Assembly (NCBI RefSeq): GCF_022870905.1
Contig: NZ_CP091510.1
Location: forward strand, 868,001 to 932,000
Reading direction: 5' to 3'
Length of the DNA stretch: 64,000 bases
DNA from: Neisseria arctica
GTDB lineage: Bacteria > Pseudomonadota > Gammaproteobacteria > Burkholderiales > Neisseriaceae
The translations under genes were made by a program, and so were the position numbers. The notes beneath the pieces were generated by a model. The model was given only the letters and a program-made list of their open reading frames with translations. It made no database searches and was not told where the DNA came from. Shown here piece after piece: positions 39,649 to 48,069 of the stretch; position 1 is the stretch's first letter; every line of letters starts with the position of its first letter.

Positions 39649-40625
39649 AAAAAATGTTTGTCGTGTTGGTATTGGCGGTGCTCGTGTTAGTGGGGTTGTA
39701 TGCCTACCAACAGCGGAACCACAATGAATTACCCGAAGGCTTTTCGGCTTCGAACGGTCGTTTGGAATTAAACCGTTTGGATGTGGCTTCGCTCTATGCA
39801 GGTCGGATAAAGGCGGCACCGGTAGACGAGGGCAGCTATGTTAAAGAGGGGGATATATTGGCCGAGCTGGCTTCCGAATCCGCCAGTAGCCAACTGGATG
39901 CGGCAAAAGCTCAAAAACAGCGTGCACAGGAAGCCGTTGCCCGAGCGGATGCGGAAATACAGGCATACGAACAGCAAAGGAAAGTGGCCGGATTAGAGTT
40001 GGATAATGCTCAAAAATTAAAACGTGATGGCTTGGTTTCGGATACTGAGGTAGCCAAGCGTAAAGCTGCATTGGATAGTGCTACCGCATCGTTGAATGCG
40101 GCGCGGGCCGCAAGGGCCGAAGCGCGGGCTGCCGCTTCGGCTGCCCAAGCACAAGCAGACGGAGCTGCTTCGGTGAGTGATGATATGGTTATCCGTGCGC
40201 CTATCTCTGGAAGGGTGGAATATACAATTGCTGATGCCGGCAGTGTGATCGCGGCAGGTAGCAAAGTGGTGAGTTTGCTTAATCCGTCGGATGTTTCTAT
40301 GAATATCTTTCTGCCTAATGCGCAAATGAGCCCTCTGAAGGTGGGAGATGAAGCACGTATCGTACTCGACAATATTGATGCGGTATTTCCGGCCAAAATC
40401 AGTTTTATTGCTACTTCCGCCCAGTTTACGCCTAAAGCAGTGGAAACAGCGGATGAACGTGCAAAGCTGATGTTTAAAGTCCGCTTGAAAGTGCCGGCGG
40501 AAGTAGCGCTCCGATATGAAGGTTTGTTGAAAGGCGGCATGACGGGTAACGGTTATGTCCGTACCGATGCCCAAGCCCAATGGCCGGCAAATTTGGCGGT
40601 TAGGTTGCCTGATGTGAAAAACTGA
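39645..40625 (+). CDS. HlyD/EmrA-type membrane fusion protein of an ABC efflux system
   Basis: The 326-residue protein has an N-terminal membrane anchor (about residues 4-22). A first half-lipoyl segment (LDVASLYAGRIKAAPVDEGS) is followed by a long Ala-rich coiled-coil hairpin (about residues 80-170). A second half-lipoyl and beta-barrel part (VIRAPISGRVEYTIADAG) ends the protein. Adaptors of this class (YhiI/YbhG-like) join an inner-membrane ABC exporter to an outer-membrane channel, and both are encoded downstream. It overlaps the TetR gene by four bases. Confidence 0.88.
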   Translation: MKKMFVVLVLAVLVLVGLYAYQQRNHNELPEGFSASNGRLELNRLDVASLYAGRIKAAPVDEGSYVKEGDILAELASESASSQLDAAKAQKQRAQEAVARADAEIQAYEQQRKVAGLELDNAQKLKRDGLVSDTEVAKRKAALDSATASLNAARAARAEARAAASAAQAQADGAASVSDDMVIRAPISGRVEYTIADAGSVIAAGSKVVSLLNPSDVSMNIFLPNAQMSPLKVGDEARIVLDNIDAVFPAKISFIATSAQFTPKAVETADERAKLMFKVRLKVPAEVALRYEGLLKGGMTGNGYVRTDAQAQWPANLAVRLPDVKN

Positions 40626-40656
40626 ATAATAAGAAATTAATTAATGTTGTCATATT

Positions 40657-40737
40657 TTCAGACGGCCTGTTTGGCGATAATCGAAATTGCCATGCAGCAT
40701 CGGCTAAATGGTAATTGTCATTTGGAGGCCGTCTGAA
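40657..40737. repeat. Pair of facing-away DUS in front of the O-methyltransferase gene
   Basis: TTCAGACGGCCT (40657-40668, minus-strand DUS) and AGGCCGTCTGAA (40726-40737, plus) lie in the 139-base gap between the adaptor and methyltransferase genes. A third DUS (41432-41443) lies on the other side of that gene. Confidence 0.8.
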
Positions 40738-40764
40738 GTTATTTGGTAAACAGAGGAGAAAAGT

Positions 40765-41349
40765 ATGAAAGCGAAGTTGAAACAGTATTTGGAAAATCTT
40801 TATCAGCAATATCAACAGCATGATGAGGGAGAAGCGGATCGTCTCAATCGGTGGTTAAGTTTAGAGCCCGAAACAGCGGCGTTGCTGGCGGTTATGGTGC
40901 GCAGCAAGCAGGCGAAGAAAGTATTAGAGGTAGGTACTTCGGGAGGTTATTCCACTTTGTGGTTGGCCGATGCGGTGCGGGATCACGGTGGTTCGGTGCG
41001 AACGTTAGAGATAAATAAAGAGCGTAAAAAAACGGCTAAGCAGCATTTGCGGGAAATGAAGCTTGATGGTTACGTTCGCATGGAAGTATGCGATGCCGGT
41101 GATTTTTTGGCTGAGTATCAAAAATATTACGATGTGGTATTTCTTGATGCGGACCGCAGCCGTTATGCCGGTTATTGGCCGCATCTGCAAAGAGTTTTGG
41201 CCAAACCCGGTAGCCTGTTGGCTGTGGACAATGTTTTATCGCATCCGGAGGAGTGTGCTGAATTTTTGGCTTTGGTGGCCGCAGACAAGGAATTCAGATG
41301 CACGACTGTGCCGGTGGGTAAAGGATTATTTGTGGCAGTTAGGATTTAA
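40765..41349 (+). CDS. O-methyltransferase (caffeoyl-CoA/catechol type) inside the efflux operon
   Basis: The 194-residue protein has the SAM-binding motif VLEVGTSGGYSTLWLA, the acidic VRTLEINKERKKTA segment and the metal site VVFLDADRSRYAGYW. The later VDNVLSHPEE segment (usual form DN) completes the family-3 O-methyltransferase pattern. A GAGGAG ribosome site precedes the ATG. It is the only enzyme among transport genes and is set off by larger gaps than the other operon genes. It may modify the exported compound or be an unrelated passenger; the substrate is not known. Confidence 0.85.
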   Translation: MKAKLKQYLENLYQQYQQHDEGEADRLNRWLSLEPETAALLAVMVRSKQAKKVLEVGTSGGYSTLWLADAVRDHGGSVRTLEINKERKKTAKQHLREMKLDGYVRMEVCDAGDFLAEYQKYYDVVFLDADRSRYAGYWPHLQRVLAKPGSLLAVDNVLSHPEECAEFLALVAADKEFRCTTVPVGKGLFVAVRI

Positions 41350-41431
41350 GCATGGGAAAACGGGCGGGATTTTGTTTGCGCCCGTTTATCAAATCAACCG
41401 CTTGAGGCTTAAAACCTGATGTTGTGGTTTG

Positions 41432-41443
41432 AGGCCGTCTGAA
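41432..41443 (+). repeat. DUS before the ABC fusion gene
   Basis: AGGCCGTCTGAA ends in GAAAG, which lies 6 bases before the ATG at 41452 and is the only ribosome-site-like sequence there. Confidence 0.75.
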
Positions 41444-41451
41444 AGAAATGG

Positions 41452-44301
41452 ATGAATACCGAACAAACATCAGCCGTTACCCTTCATGCCGTATCACATC
41501 ATTACGGTAAAACCCTTGCGCTCGATAATATATCTTTAGAGTTGCCAAGAGGGGTAACCGTCGGCTTAATCGGCCCGGACGGTGTCGGTAAATCTACCTT
41601 GCTGTCGCTGATAGCGGGTGTGAAAGTGCTGCAAAACGGCAGTATTACGGTATTGGGCGGTGATATTGAAGATAAAGCGGCCAGACAAGATTTGGCGTGC
41701 CGCATTGCTTTTATGCCTCAAGGTTTGGGACGTAATCTTTATCCTACGTTGTCGGTATATGAAAATATCGATTTTCATGCAAGATTGTTCGGCTTGGAGA
41801 TACGGGAGCGCAAGCAGCGTATTCAGAGATTATTGGATGCCACGGGCTTGGCTCCGTTTCCTGATCGTGCTGCCGGAAAGCTTTCAGGCGGCATGAAACA
41901 GAAATTAAGTTTGTGTTGCGCTTTGGTACATAATCCCGACCTGTTGATTTTGGATGAACCGACTACGGGCGTTGATCCGTTGTCGCGTCGGCAGTTTTGG
42001 GCTTTGGTTGAAACCCTGAAGCAGGAAATCGGCGGAATGACGGTGATTGTCGCTACGGCCTATATCGAAGAGGCCGAGCATTTCGAACACCTTTGGGCAA
42101 TGGATGACGGCAAATTGCTGGTTAATAGTCCGACGCGCGAGGTAATGCGGCATTACGGGGCAAAATCTCTGGAAGAGGCCTATATCGCCATGCTGCCTGA
42201 TGAGAAGCGCCAAGGGGTGGGTAGCTTGGAAATGACACCGTTTGTCGCTGCAGAAGGGCAGCCTCCTGCGATGGAAGCGCACGGGCTGACCAAGTGCTTT
42301 GGTAATTTCACGGCGGTGGATAATGTGAGTTTTACCATTCAAAAAGGTGAAATTTTCGGATTTTTAGGATCGAACGGATGCGGCAAATCCACAACCATGA
42401 AAATGCTGACGGGTTTGATCGAAGCCAGTGAGGGAACCGCTGAATTATTAGGTAAACCTGTAGATGCGGGCGCGATGGATGTGCGTATGCGGGTCGGGTA
42501 TATGTCGCAGGCGTTTTCGTTATATGAAGAATTAAGCGTTCGTCGAAATTTGGAACTGCATGCGCGCTTATATCAGATGGGTGAAGCGGAAGGACGGCGG
42601 GCAGTTCGAGAGGCTTTGCAGCAGTTTGATTTGGCAGATGTGGCCGATACTCCACCGGCGGCACTTTCGCTGGGCATGCGTCAGCGGTTGCAGCTGGCCG
42701 CCGCTTGCTTGCATAGGCCGGAAGTGTTGATTTTGGACGAACCGACTTCAGGCGTGGATCCGGCCGCACGCGATATGTTTTGGCGTCATTTGCTTAAGCT
42801 TTCACGCGAAGACCGCATTACCATTTTTGTTTCTACACATTTTATGAATGAAGCCGCCCGTTGCGATCGTATTTCCTTTATGCACCGCGGGCGGGTATTG
42901 GCGGTTGGCACCCCGCAGGAGTTGCTGAAGCAACAAAATGTTTCCGATTTAGAAGAGGCTTTTATCGGATATTTATTGGCGGACGAAGAGGCAGAAAACC
43001 AAGCGGTAACAATGCCGTCTGAAAACCTGCCTTCTGAAACCGCACAAATTGCTTCGGACTATTTACAAGCGGTGCCTGAAAAAACCTTCGGTTCCAATCA
43101 GAATAAAATCATTTTTTCAGACGGCTTGCCGGCACAGGAATCGAGGCCGTCTGAAAAAGCGGCGGCTTCGGGAAATAGCTGGTTGGGCGGAGTATGGACG
43201 TTTGCCGCGCGTGAGGCCAAAGAGTTATTGCGTGACAAAATACGTTTGTTTTTTGCCGTGCTCGGACCGGTGATTTTAATGGCGGCTTTGAGCTGGAGTA
43301 TTTCATTTGATGTTCAAAATCTGCGGTTTGCTGTTTTTGATCAGGATCAGACCACCCAAAGCCGTGAGCTTGTCGAATATTTTTCAGGTTCGCCTTATTT
43401 TGTTGAGTTGCCGCAACTACAAACACGAAACGATATCGACCGTGTGTTGAAAAGTGCCGAAGCACAATTGGTGATTGATATACCTTCCGGCTTCGGTGTG
43501 GAAATGATGCGTGCCAACCGTCCGGAAGTCGGATTTTATATAGACGGATCCGCTCCGTTTAATGCGGAAAATATCAAGGCGTATGTGGGAGGGATTCTCT
43601 CTCTGTATACCCGGGATTCGCTACTTGCTACGGGATTGCCGGTTTCATTGCAGCCGGCGGCGGATATGGAGGCGCGCTTTCTTTATAACCAAGATTTCAA
43701 AAGTATGTATGCCGTAGCGCCGGGTATTATGATGATGGTGCTGATGTTGATCCCTGCCATGATGACGGCCATAGGTGTCGTACGTGAACGAGAGATCGGC
43801 TCGATTGCAAACCTGTATGCTTCGCCGGCTACTGTATCCCAGTATCTGGTCGGCAAACAGCTGCCTTATATTGTTGTCGGCATGGTGAATTATTGCGTTT
43901 TGTTTTTCATGATGATTTTTTGGTTTCAGGTGCCGTTGAAAGGATCGTTTGCCGCGTTGACTTTAGGTACGGTGTTGATGATATGCGTATCTACCGCCCT
44001 GGGTTTATTGGTATCCAGTTTTGTGCGCTCGCAAGTGGCGGCAATATTTGTAACCGCTATTATCACATTGGTGCCTACGGTAAATTATTCCGGTTTTCTA
44101 TACCCCATTTCTACCATGACGGGTAGTGCTTATTGGATAGGTACGCTTTTCCCGGCGTCATGGTATCTGCGCATCAGTGTCGGTACGTTTACAAAAGGTT
44201 TGGATTTTACGGGCTTATACGGTGAATTTGCGGTTTTGGCAGTGAGTGCTGCGGTATTCTTAACGGCTGCCTGCCTGTTGTTGAAAAAGCAAGAGGTGTA
44301 A
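41452..44301 (+). CDS. ABC exporter fusion: two ATPase domains plus ABC-2 permease (RbbA/YhiH-like)
   Basis: The 949-residue protein has three parts. ATPase 1 (about 8-235) has Walker A GPDGVGKST, signature LSGGMKQ and Walker B LLILDEPTTGVDP. ATPase 2 (about 260-500) has GSNGCGKST, signature LSLGMRQ and VLILDEPTSGVDP. From about 575 it is an ABC-2 permease with a large external loop after the first helix and five further helices. The linker (about 505-570) is hydrophilic and contains three in-frame DUS. The same three-part layout occurs in E. coli RbbA, which sits beside an HlyD protein and a second permease as here. It probably exports a drug or lipid-like compound. Confidence 0.9.
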   Translation: MNTEQTSAVTLHAVSHHYGKTLALDNISLELPRGVTVGLIGPDGVGKSTLLSLIAGVKVLQNGSITVLGGDIEDKAARQDLACRIAFMPQGLGRNLYPTLSVYENIDFHARLFGLEIRERKQRIQRLLDATGLAPFPDRAAGKLSGGMKQKLSLCCALVHNPDLLILDEPTTGVDPLSRRQFWALVETLKQEIGGMTVIVATAYIEEAEHFEHLWAMDDGKLLVNSPTREVMRHYGAKSLEEAYIAMLPDEKRQGVGSLEMTPFVAAEGQPPAMEAHGLTKCFGNFTAVDNVSFTIQKGEIFGFLGSNGCGKSTTMKMLTGLIEASEGTAELLGKPVDAGAMDVRMRVGYMSQAFSLYEELSVRRNLELHARLYQMGEAEGRRAVREALQQFDLADVADTPPAALSLGMRQRLQLAAACLHRPEVLILDEPTSGVDPAARDMFWRHLLKLSREDRITIFVSTHFMNEAARCDRISFMHRGRVLAVGTPQELLKQQNVSDLEEAFIGYLLADEEAENQAVTMPSENLPSETAQIASDYLQAVPEKTFGSNQNKIIFSDGLPAQESRPSEKAAASGNSWLGGVWTFAAREAKELLRDKIRLFFAVLGPVILMAALSWSISFDVQNLRFAVFDQDQTTQSRELVEYFSGSPYFVELPQLQTRNDIDRVLKSAEAQLVIDIPSGFGVEMMRANRPEVGFYIDGSAPFNAENIKAYVGGILSLYTRDSLLATGLPVSLQPAADMEARFLYNQDFKSMYAVAPGIMMMVLMLIPAMMTAIGVVREREIGSIANLYASPATVSQYLVGKQLPYIVVGMVNYCVLFFMMIFWFQVPLKGSFAALTLGTVLMICVSTALGLLVSSFVRSQVAAIFVTAIITLVPTVNYSGFLYPISTMTGSAYWIGTLFPASWYLRISVGTFTKGLDFTGLYGEFAVLAVSAAVFLTAACLLLKKQEV
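43012..43155. repeat. Three DUS within the coding linker of the ABC fusion
   Basis: ATGCCGTCTGAA (43012-43023), TTCAGACGGCTT (43116-43127, minus orientation) and AGGCCGTCTGAA (43144-43155) lie in 144 bases. They are translated as MPSEN, FSDGL and RPSEK. Confidence 0.9.
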
Positions 44302-44305
44302 CGGG

Positions 44306-45433
44306 ATGCGTGTATTGAAGACTATTTGGCATCTGGCCGTGAAAGAGTTACGCAGTCTTTTCGGCGACCCGATGCTTGTATTGATGATTGTGTTTGTTTT
44401 TTCGGCATCGATTTATTCTGTAGCCAAAGGTGTGAGTAGCGATGTGAAAAATGCGACGGTAGCGGTGATGGATGCGGATAGGTCGGTTTTATCGTACCGC
44501 ATACGCGATGCCTTGCAAGCACCTTATTTTAAGCCTGTTCAAGATATTTCCCGCGAAGAGGCAGACGCGGCACTGGATTCCGGGCAGTATATTTTTATTC
44601 TCGACATTCCGCCCAATTTTGAGCGTGATGTGCTGGCGGGAAGAGGTCCGCAGCTACAATTGTTGATTGATGCAACCACTATGACGCAGGCGGGTGTAGG
44701 CGCATCTTATATCAATCAGATTTTCAGACGGCAGGTTAACGAGTTTCTCCATATAAAAGGGGACGAGGCGATGATGCCCGTCGAACCGGTTGTGAATATC
44801 GTTTTCAATCCAAACAGCCGTAGCGATTGGTATATGCCGGTAATGGAAGTCGGCAATATGATTACATTACTTTCTTTGGTGTTGGTGGGTGCAGCGGTTA
44901 TTCGTGAGCGGGAACGCGGTACGATAGAGCATTTGTTGGTGATGCCGGTAAATGCGGTAGAAATCATGATGGCGAAAGTGTTGTCGAACGGCATCGTGAT
45001 CTTGGCAGCTTCGCAGTTATCAATGTGGTTTATGGTGCATAAAGTTATCGGCGTTCCGATAGACAGTTCGGCCATTATGTTGTATTCGCTGGGAGCGGGC
45101 GTATATCTGTTTTCGATTGCTGCTTTGGGGATTATGCTTGCCACTATTGCTCCTACCATGCCGCAATTCGGTCTGCTGATGTTGCCGGTGTTTATGGTTA
45201 TGCTGCTGTTTTCAGGCTCCGGAGCACCGCGAAGCAATATGCCGCAAGTTGCTAGGCAGCTTAGCGAATATTGGCCGTCTACTCAATTTGCACAATTTGC
45301 ACAAAACGTATTATTCCGCAGTGCGGGTTTGGAAATTGTTTGGCCTCAGCTGTTGGCGATGGTGCTGACAGGTGCCGTGTTCATTGTATTTGCATTATTT
45401 CGCTTTAAAAAAATGCTCGAGCAGCAAGGATAA
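44306..45433 (+). CDS. ABC-2 type permease (YhhJ-like)
   Basis: The 375-residue protein has an N-terminal helix (LVLMIVFVFSASIYSVAKG), a periplasmic loop of about 150 residues, then five helices that include the conserved VIRERERGTIEHLLVMPV. It starts 4 bases after the fusion ATPase/permease stop, so it is probably the second half of a heterodimeric channel. A DUS is in frame near 44722. Confidence 0.9.
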   Translation: MRVLKTIWHLAVKELRSLFGDPMLVLMIVFVFSASIYSVAKGVSSDVKNATVAVMDADRSVLSYRIRDALQAPYFKPVQDISREEADAALDSGQYIFILDIPPNFERDVLAGRGPQLQLLIDATTMTQAGVGASYINQIFRRQVNEFLHIKGDEAMMPVEPVVNIVFNPNSRSDWYMPVMEVGNMITLLSLVLVGAAVIRERERGTIEHLLVMPVNAVEIMMAKVLSNGIVILAASQLSMWFMVHKVIGVPIDSSAIMLYSLGAGVYLFSIAALGIMLATIAPTMPQFGLLMLPVFMVMLLFSGSGAPRSNMPQVARQLSEYWPSTQFAQFAQNVLFRSAGLEIVWPQLLAMVLTGAVFIVFALFRFKKMLEQQG

Positions 45434-45438
45434 AGCAG

Positions 45439-45450
45439 AGGCCGTCTGAA
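45439..45450 (+). repeat. DUS before the outer-membrane factor gene
   Basis: AGGCCGTCTGAA overlaps the AAGGA ribosome site (45450-45454), 5 bases from the ATG at 45460. Confidence 0.75.
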
Positions 45451-45459
45451 AGGAAAAGC

Positions 45460-46914
45460 ATGATGAAAACAAAATTACCTGTTTGGTCTGTAGGTTTGTT
45501 GGCCGTTGTTATGCTGTCCGCTTGCCCAAATACTTTTGTGCCTTTGAAAAGCCAAATTGAAATACCACAGAAATTTGACCACGCGGCAGCTGCCAAGGGG
45601 AGTACCGAAATTAAGCAATGGTGGCGTAATTGGCATGACCCGGTATTGACGGCATTGATTGAGCAGGGGCTAACCCAGAATCACGATATGCGTATTGCGC
45701 TTAGCCGCTTAAATGAAGCACGTGCGATTAACAAAATGGCAGAAGCCGATATGGGGCCAATGGTGGGCTTGAGCGGTTCGGCAGGTTTGATACGGGGAAA
45801 TGCGGATAATCCTCTCAATCGCGATACACGCGCTTTGCTTGGCCGTTTTCCGCAAACCTCAAATATGGCTGATGATACGCAAAGCATTCAAGGAAGCAGC
45901 CTGACGGGAGGTTTTACAGCTTCTTGGGAGCCTGACATTTTCGGTGTCAAACGCAGTGATGCAGATGCTGCCGGCTATGCTTCTATAGGTGTACAGGAAC
46001 AGGTGTATGGAGCGCAGATATTGTTGGCCGCCGATATTGCAGATAACTATTTTCAAGCGCGTGCAGCCCAAAAAAGTATGCAGATATCCCAACAGCGAAT
46101 CACTGTTATGCAGCGTATGCTTCAATATGTGACAGGTCGTTTTCAATCCGGGCAGCTAACACGCTATGAAGTAGGTGATGTCGAAAGCAAGCTTACGGCT
46201 TTGCAGGCAAGGCAAGCCACCATCCAAACGGAATATGATACGGCGGTACGTAAAATAGCCGTATTAATCGGGCAAACGCCCCAGCAATTCAATTTGCCCG
46301 AATCTTCTATTGACGTATTGGCGATACAACCTGCGGCACCTTCGGGACAGACGCCTCAAGGTATGTTAGGGCGCCGGCCGGATATCCGTACCCAGGAGGC
46401 GCAAGTAAATGCTTATGCAGCCAAACTTGCCAGCGCTAAGGCTGATTTGCTACCCCGTTTTACTATTAATTTTTTAGGGCAGGGTGGAAAAATTTCTGTT
46501 GATAGCGATAGTGCGCTTAAGGGTTGGGGGAATTTGTTGGGCGTGGGTATACAAGTGCCGATTTTTACCAATGGACGGCTCAAAGCCAATATCGCTGCCA
46601 GCGATGCCCGTTTGCAGGCTGCTCTTTTACAATATGATCAAGCTGTTTTAAGGGCTTTAGGGGAAGTTGATAGCGCATATCAAGCCAAATATGCTCTAAG
46701 CAGACAAAGCCTGTTGTTGGCTAAAGCCCAGCAGCAGGCAGCCAGACAAGCTGCAGATGCTCAAAAACTGTTTAAATACGGCCATAAAACGTTGGATGAG
46801 GCTTTAAAAGCCCGGTTGATGCAATACGAAATGGCTGAAAACCTACTGCATACCCAAGTGACTGGCGCACAAGCCTCTATTAATCTGTATAAAGCCTTAG
46901 GTGGAGGATGGTAA
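45460..46914 (+). CDS. NodT/TolC-type outer-membrane efflux lipoprotein
   Basis: The 484-residue protein has a signal peptide with a lipobox (MLSAC). Two TolC-like repeats of coiled-coil helices and short strands follow. The family's WWxxxxDPxLxxLIxxxLxxNxDlxxA pattern appears as WWRNWHDPVLTALIEQGLTQ. GRRPDIRTQEAQ marks the second repeat. It completes a tripartite pump with the adaptor and ABC genes upstream. It ends the operon. Confidence 0.9.
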   Translation: MMKTKLPVWSVGLLAVVMLSACPNTFVPLKSQIEIPQKFDHAAAAKGSTEIKQWWRNWHDPVLTALIEQGLTQNHDMRIALSRLNEARAINKMAEADMGPMVGLSGSAGLIRGNADNPLNRDTRALLGRFPQTSNMADDTQSIQGSSLTGGFTASWEPDIFGVKRSDADAAGYASIGVQEQVYGAQILLAADIADNYFQARAAQKSMQISQQRITVMQRMLQYVTGRFQSGQLTRYEVGDVESKLTALQARQATIQTEYDTAVRKIAVLIGQTPQQFNLPESSIDVLAIQPAAPSGQTPQGMLGRRPDIRTQEAQVNAYAAKLASAKADLLPRFTINFLGQGGKISVDSDSALKGWGNLLGVGIQVPIFTNGRLKANIAASDARLQAALLQYDQAVLRALGEVDSAYQAKYALSRQSLLLAKAQQQAARQAADAQKLFKYGHKTLDEALKARLMQYEMAENLLHTQVTGAQASINLYKALGGGW

Positions 46915-47350
46915 AGAAAGTATCAGGAAGCCAACTCTAGAACCAAAAGATTTGATTTGAATGAAAAGGGTAATTGGATGTTTCCATCAATGTTAACCCA
47001 GCTGGTGTGGCTACTTGCCAAATAATTTGGCGGCTTTATTGAGGAAATATTTTTTGTAATGATTATTATGTCAATAATATTTATGAGGCTTTATTTTTAG
47101 GCCTTTGGCGGGATTTTTGAGTAAGTGCACCTCTAAATGATTGTTGTCGTTGAATTATGCCGCTATGTAGTGGAATTAAATCTGATTCTATGTAAGCTTG
47201 TTGTTAAATTTCATTAAAAAATATGCAAAAAAAGACTGTTCAATAATTGATAAACAATGTAAATTATGCAAACTAAGGTAGTTGTACGAATTAAGTACCT
47301 ACTGTTTTTGGTTTTGAGATTATTGAGAAAAATATCAAAGAGGAATTGAA
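46915..47350 (+). other. Intergenic region before the sdh operon
   Basis: The 436 bases are AT-rich and non-coding. A weak hairpin (GCCAA-ATAAT-TTGGC near 47017-47031, then TTTATT) may end the efflux operon. ATTATT-N5-AATAAT (about 47062-47078) is a short inverted repeat of unknown meaning. The sdhC promoter must lie here, but I cannot place it with confidence. Confidence 0.5.
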
Positions 47351-47728
47351 ATGCAGACGAAGCAACGCCCTGTATTCCTGGAACTCCCCAATATCAGGTT
47401 GCCGATTCCGGGAATTGTTTCCATCCTGCACCGTATCAGCGGAGTGATCTTGTTCGTGAGCCTGCCGCTTTTGCTATGTTTTTTAGCCGGTACCTTGAGC
47501 AGCGAATCAGCATTTGAAACCTATCAAAATGTTGTGTCTAATCCTTTGGTCAAGCTGGTGTTAATCGGCCTTTTATGGGCATATCTGCATCATTCGATTG
47601 CAGGTATCCGCTTTTTGCTGTTGGATGCGCATAAAGGTTTGGAACTTGAGACCGCACGTTTAACCGCCAAAGTGGTATTTGTATCGGCTTTGGTGCTGAC
47701 AGTTATTTTGGGAGCATGGTTATGGTAG
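47351..47728 (+). CDS. sdhC: Succinate dehydrogenase cytochrome b556 subunit
   Basis: The 125-residue protein has three membrane helices. It has SILHRISGV, which includes quinone-site residues, and the heme-ligand region YLHHSIAGIR. It anchors SdhAB and passes electrons to ubiquinone. GAGGAA lies before the ATG. It overlaps sdhD by 7 bases. Confidence 0.93.
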   Translation: MQTKQRPVFLELPNIRLPIPGIVSILHRISGVILFVSLPLLLCFLAGTLSSESAFETYQNVVSNPLVKLVLIGLLWAYLHHSIAGIRFLLLDAHKGLELETARLTAKVVFVSALVLTVILGAWLW

Positions 47729-48069
47729 ACCGTAAACTGGCCGGTGCCCATTACGGCCTGCGCGATTGGGCGATGCAGCGGATTACAGCAGTCGTTATGT
47801 TGGTTTATACAGTTGCATTTGTTATTTTTCTTTTGTCTTTGCCGAGCGGTTATGAGGCTTGGCAGGAATTTTTTGCTCAAACCTGGGTTAAAGTTCTGAC
47901 CCAAGTTACTTTTATCGCTTTGTTTTTACATGCCTGGGTAGGTATCCGCGATTTGTGGATGGACTACATCAAGCCTTTCGGTTTGCGCTTGTTTTTACAA
48001 TCTGCAACCATTGTTTGGCTGGTGGGCTGCTTGGTGTATTCGGTTAAAGTAATTTGGGGGTTGGTATGA
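47722..48069 (+). CDS. sdhD: Succinate dehydrogenase membrane anchor subunit
   Basis: From the ATG at 47722 (GGAG 7 bases upstream) the protein is 115 residues with three helices. It has the conserved [15 protein letters not shown] start and [17 protein letters not shown] with the heme-side His and quinone-site residues. It is part of complex II. Its stop overlaps the sdhA start (ATGA). Confidence 0.93.
   Translation: MVDRKLAGAHYGLRDWAMQRITAVVMLVYTVAFVIFLLSLPSGYEAWQEFFAQTWVKVLTQVTFIALFLHAWVGIRDLWMDYIKPFGLRLFLQSATIVWLVGCLVYSVKVIWGLV

Noticed and set aside
47240..47270. Possible FNR site before sdhC (TTGAT...)
   Set aside because: Only the left half-site matches; the right half-site at the proper spacing does not.
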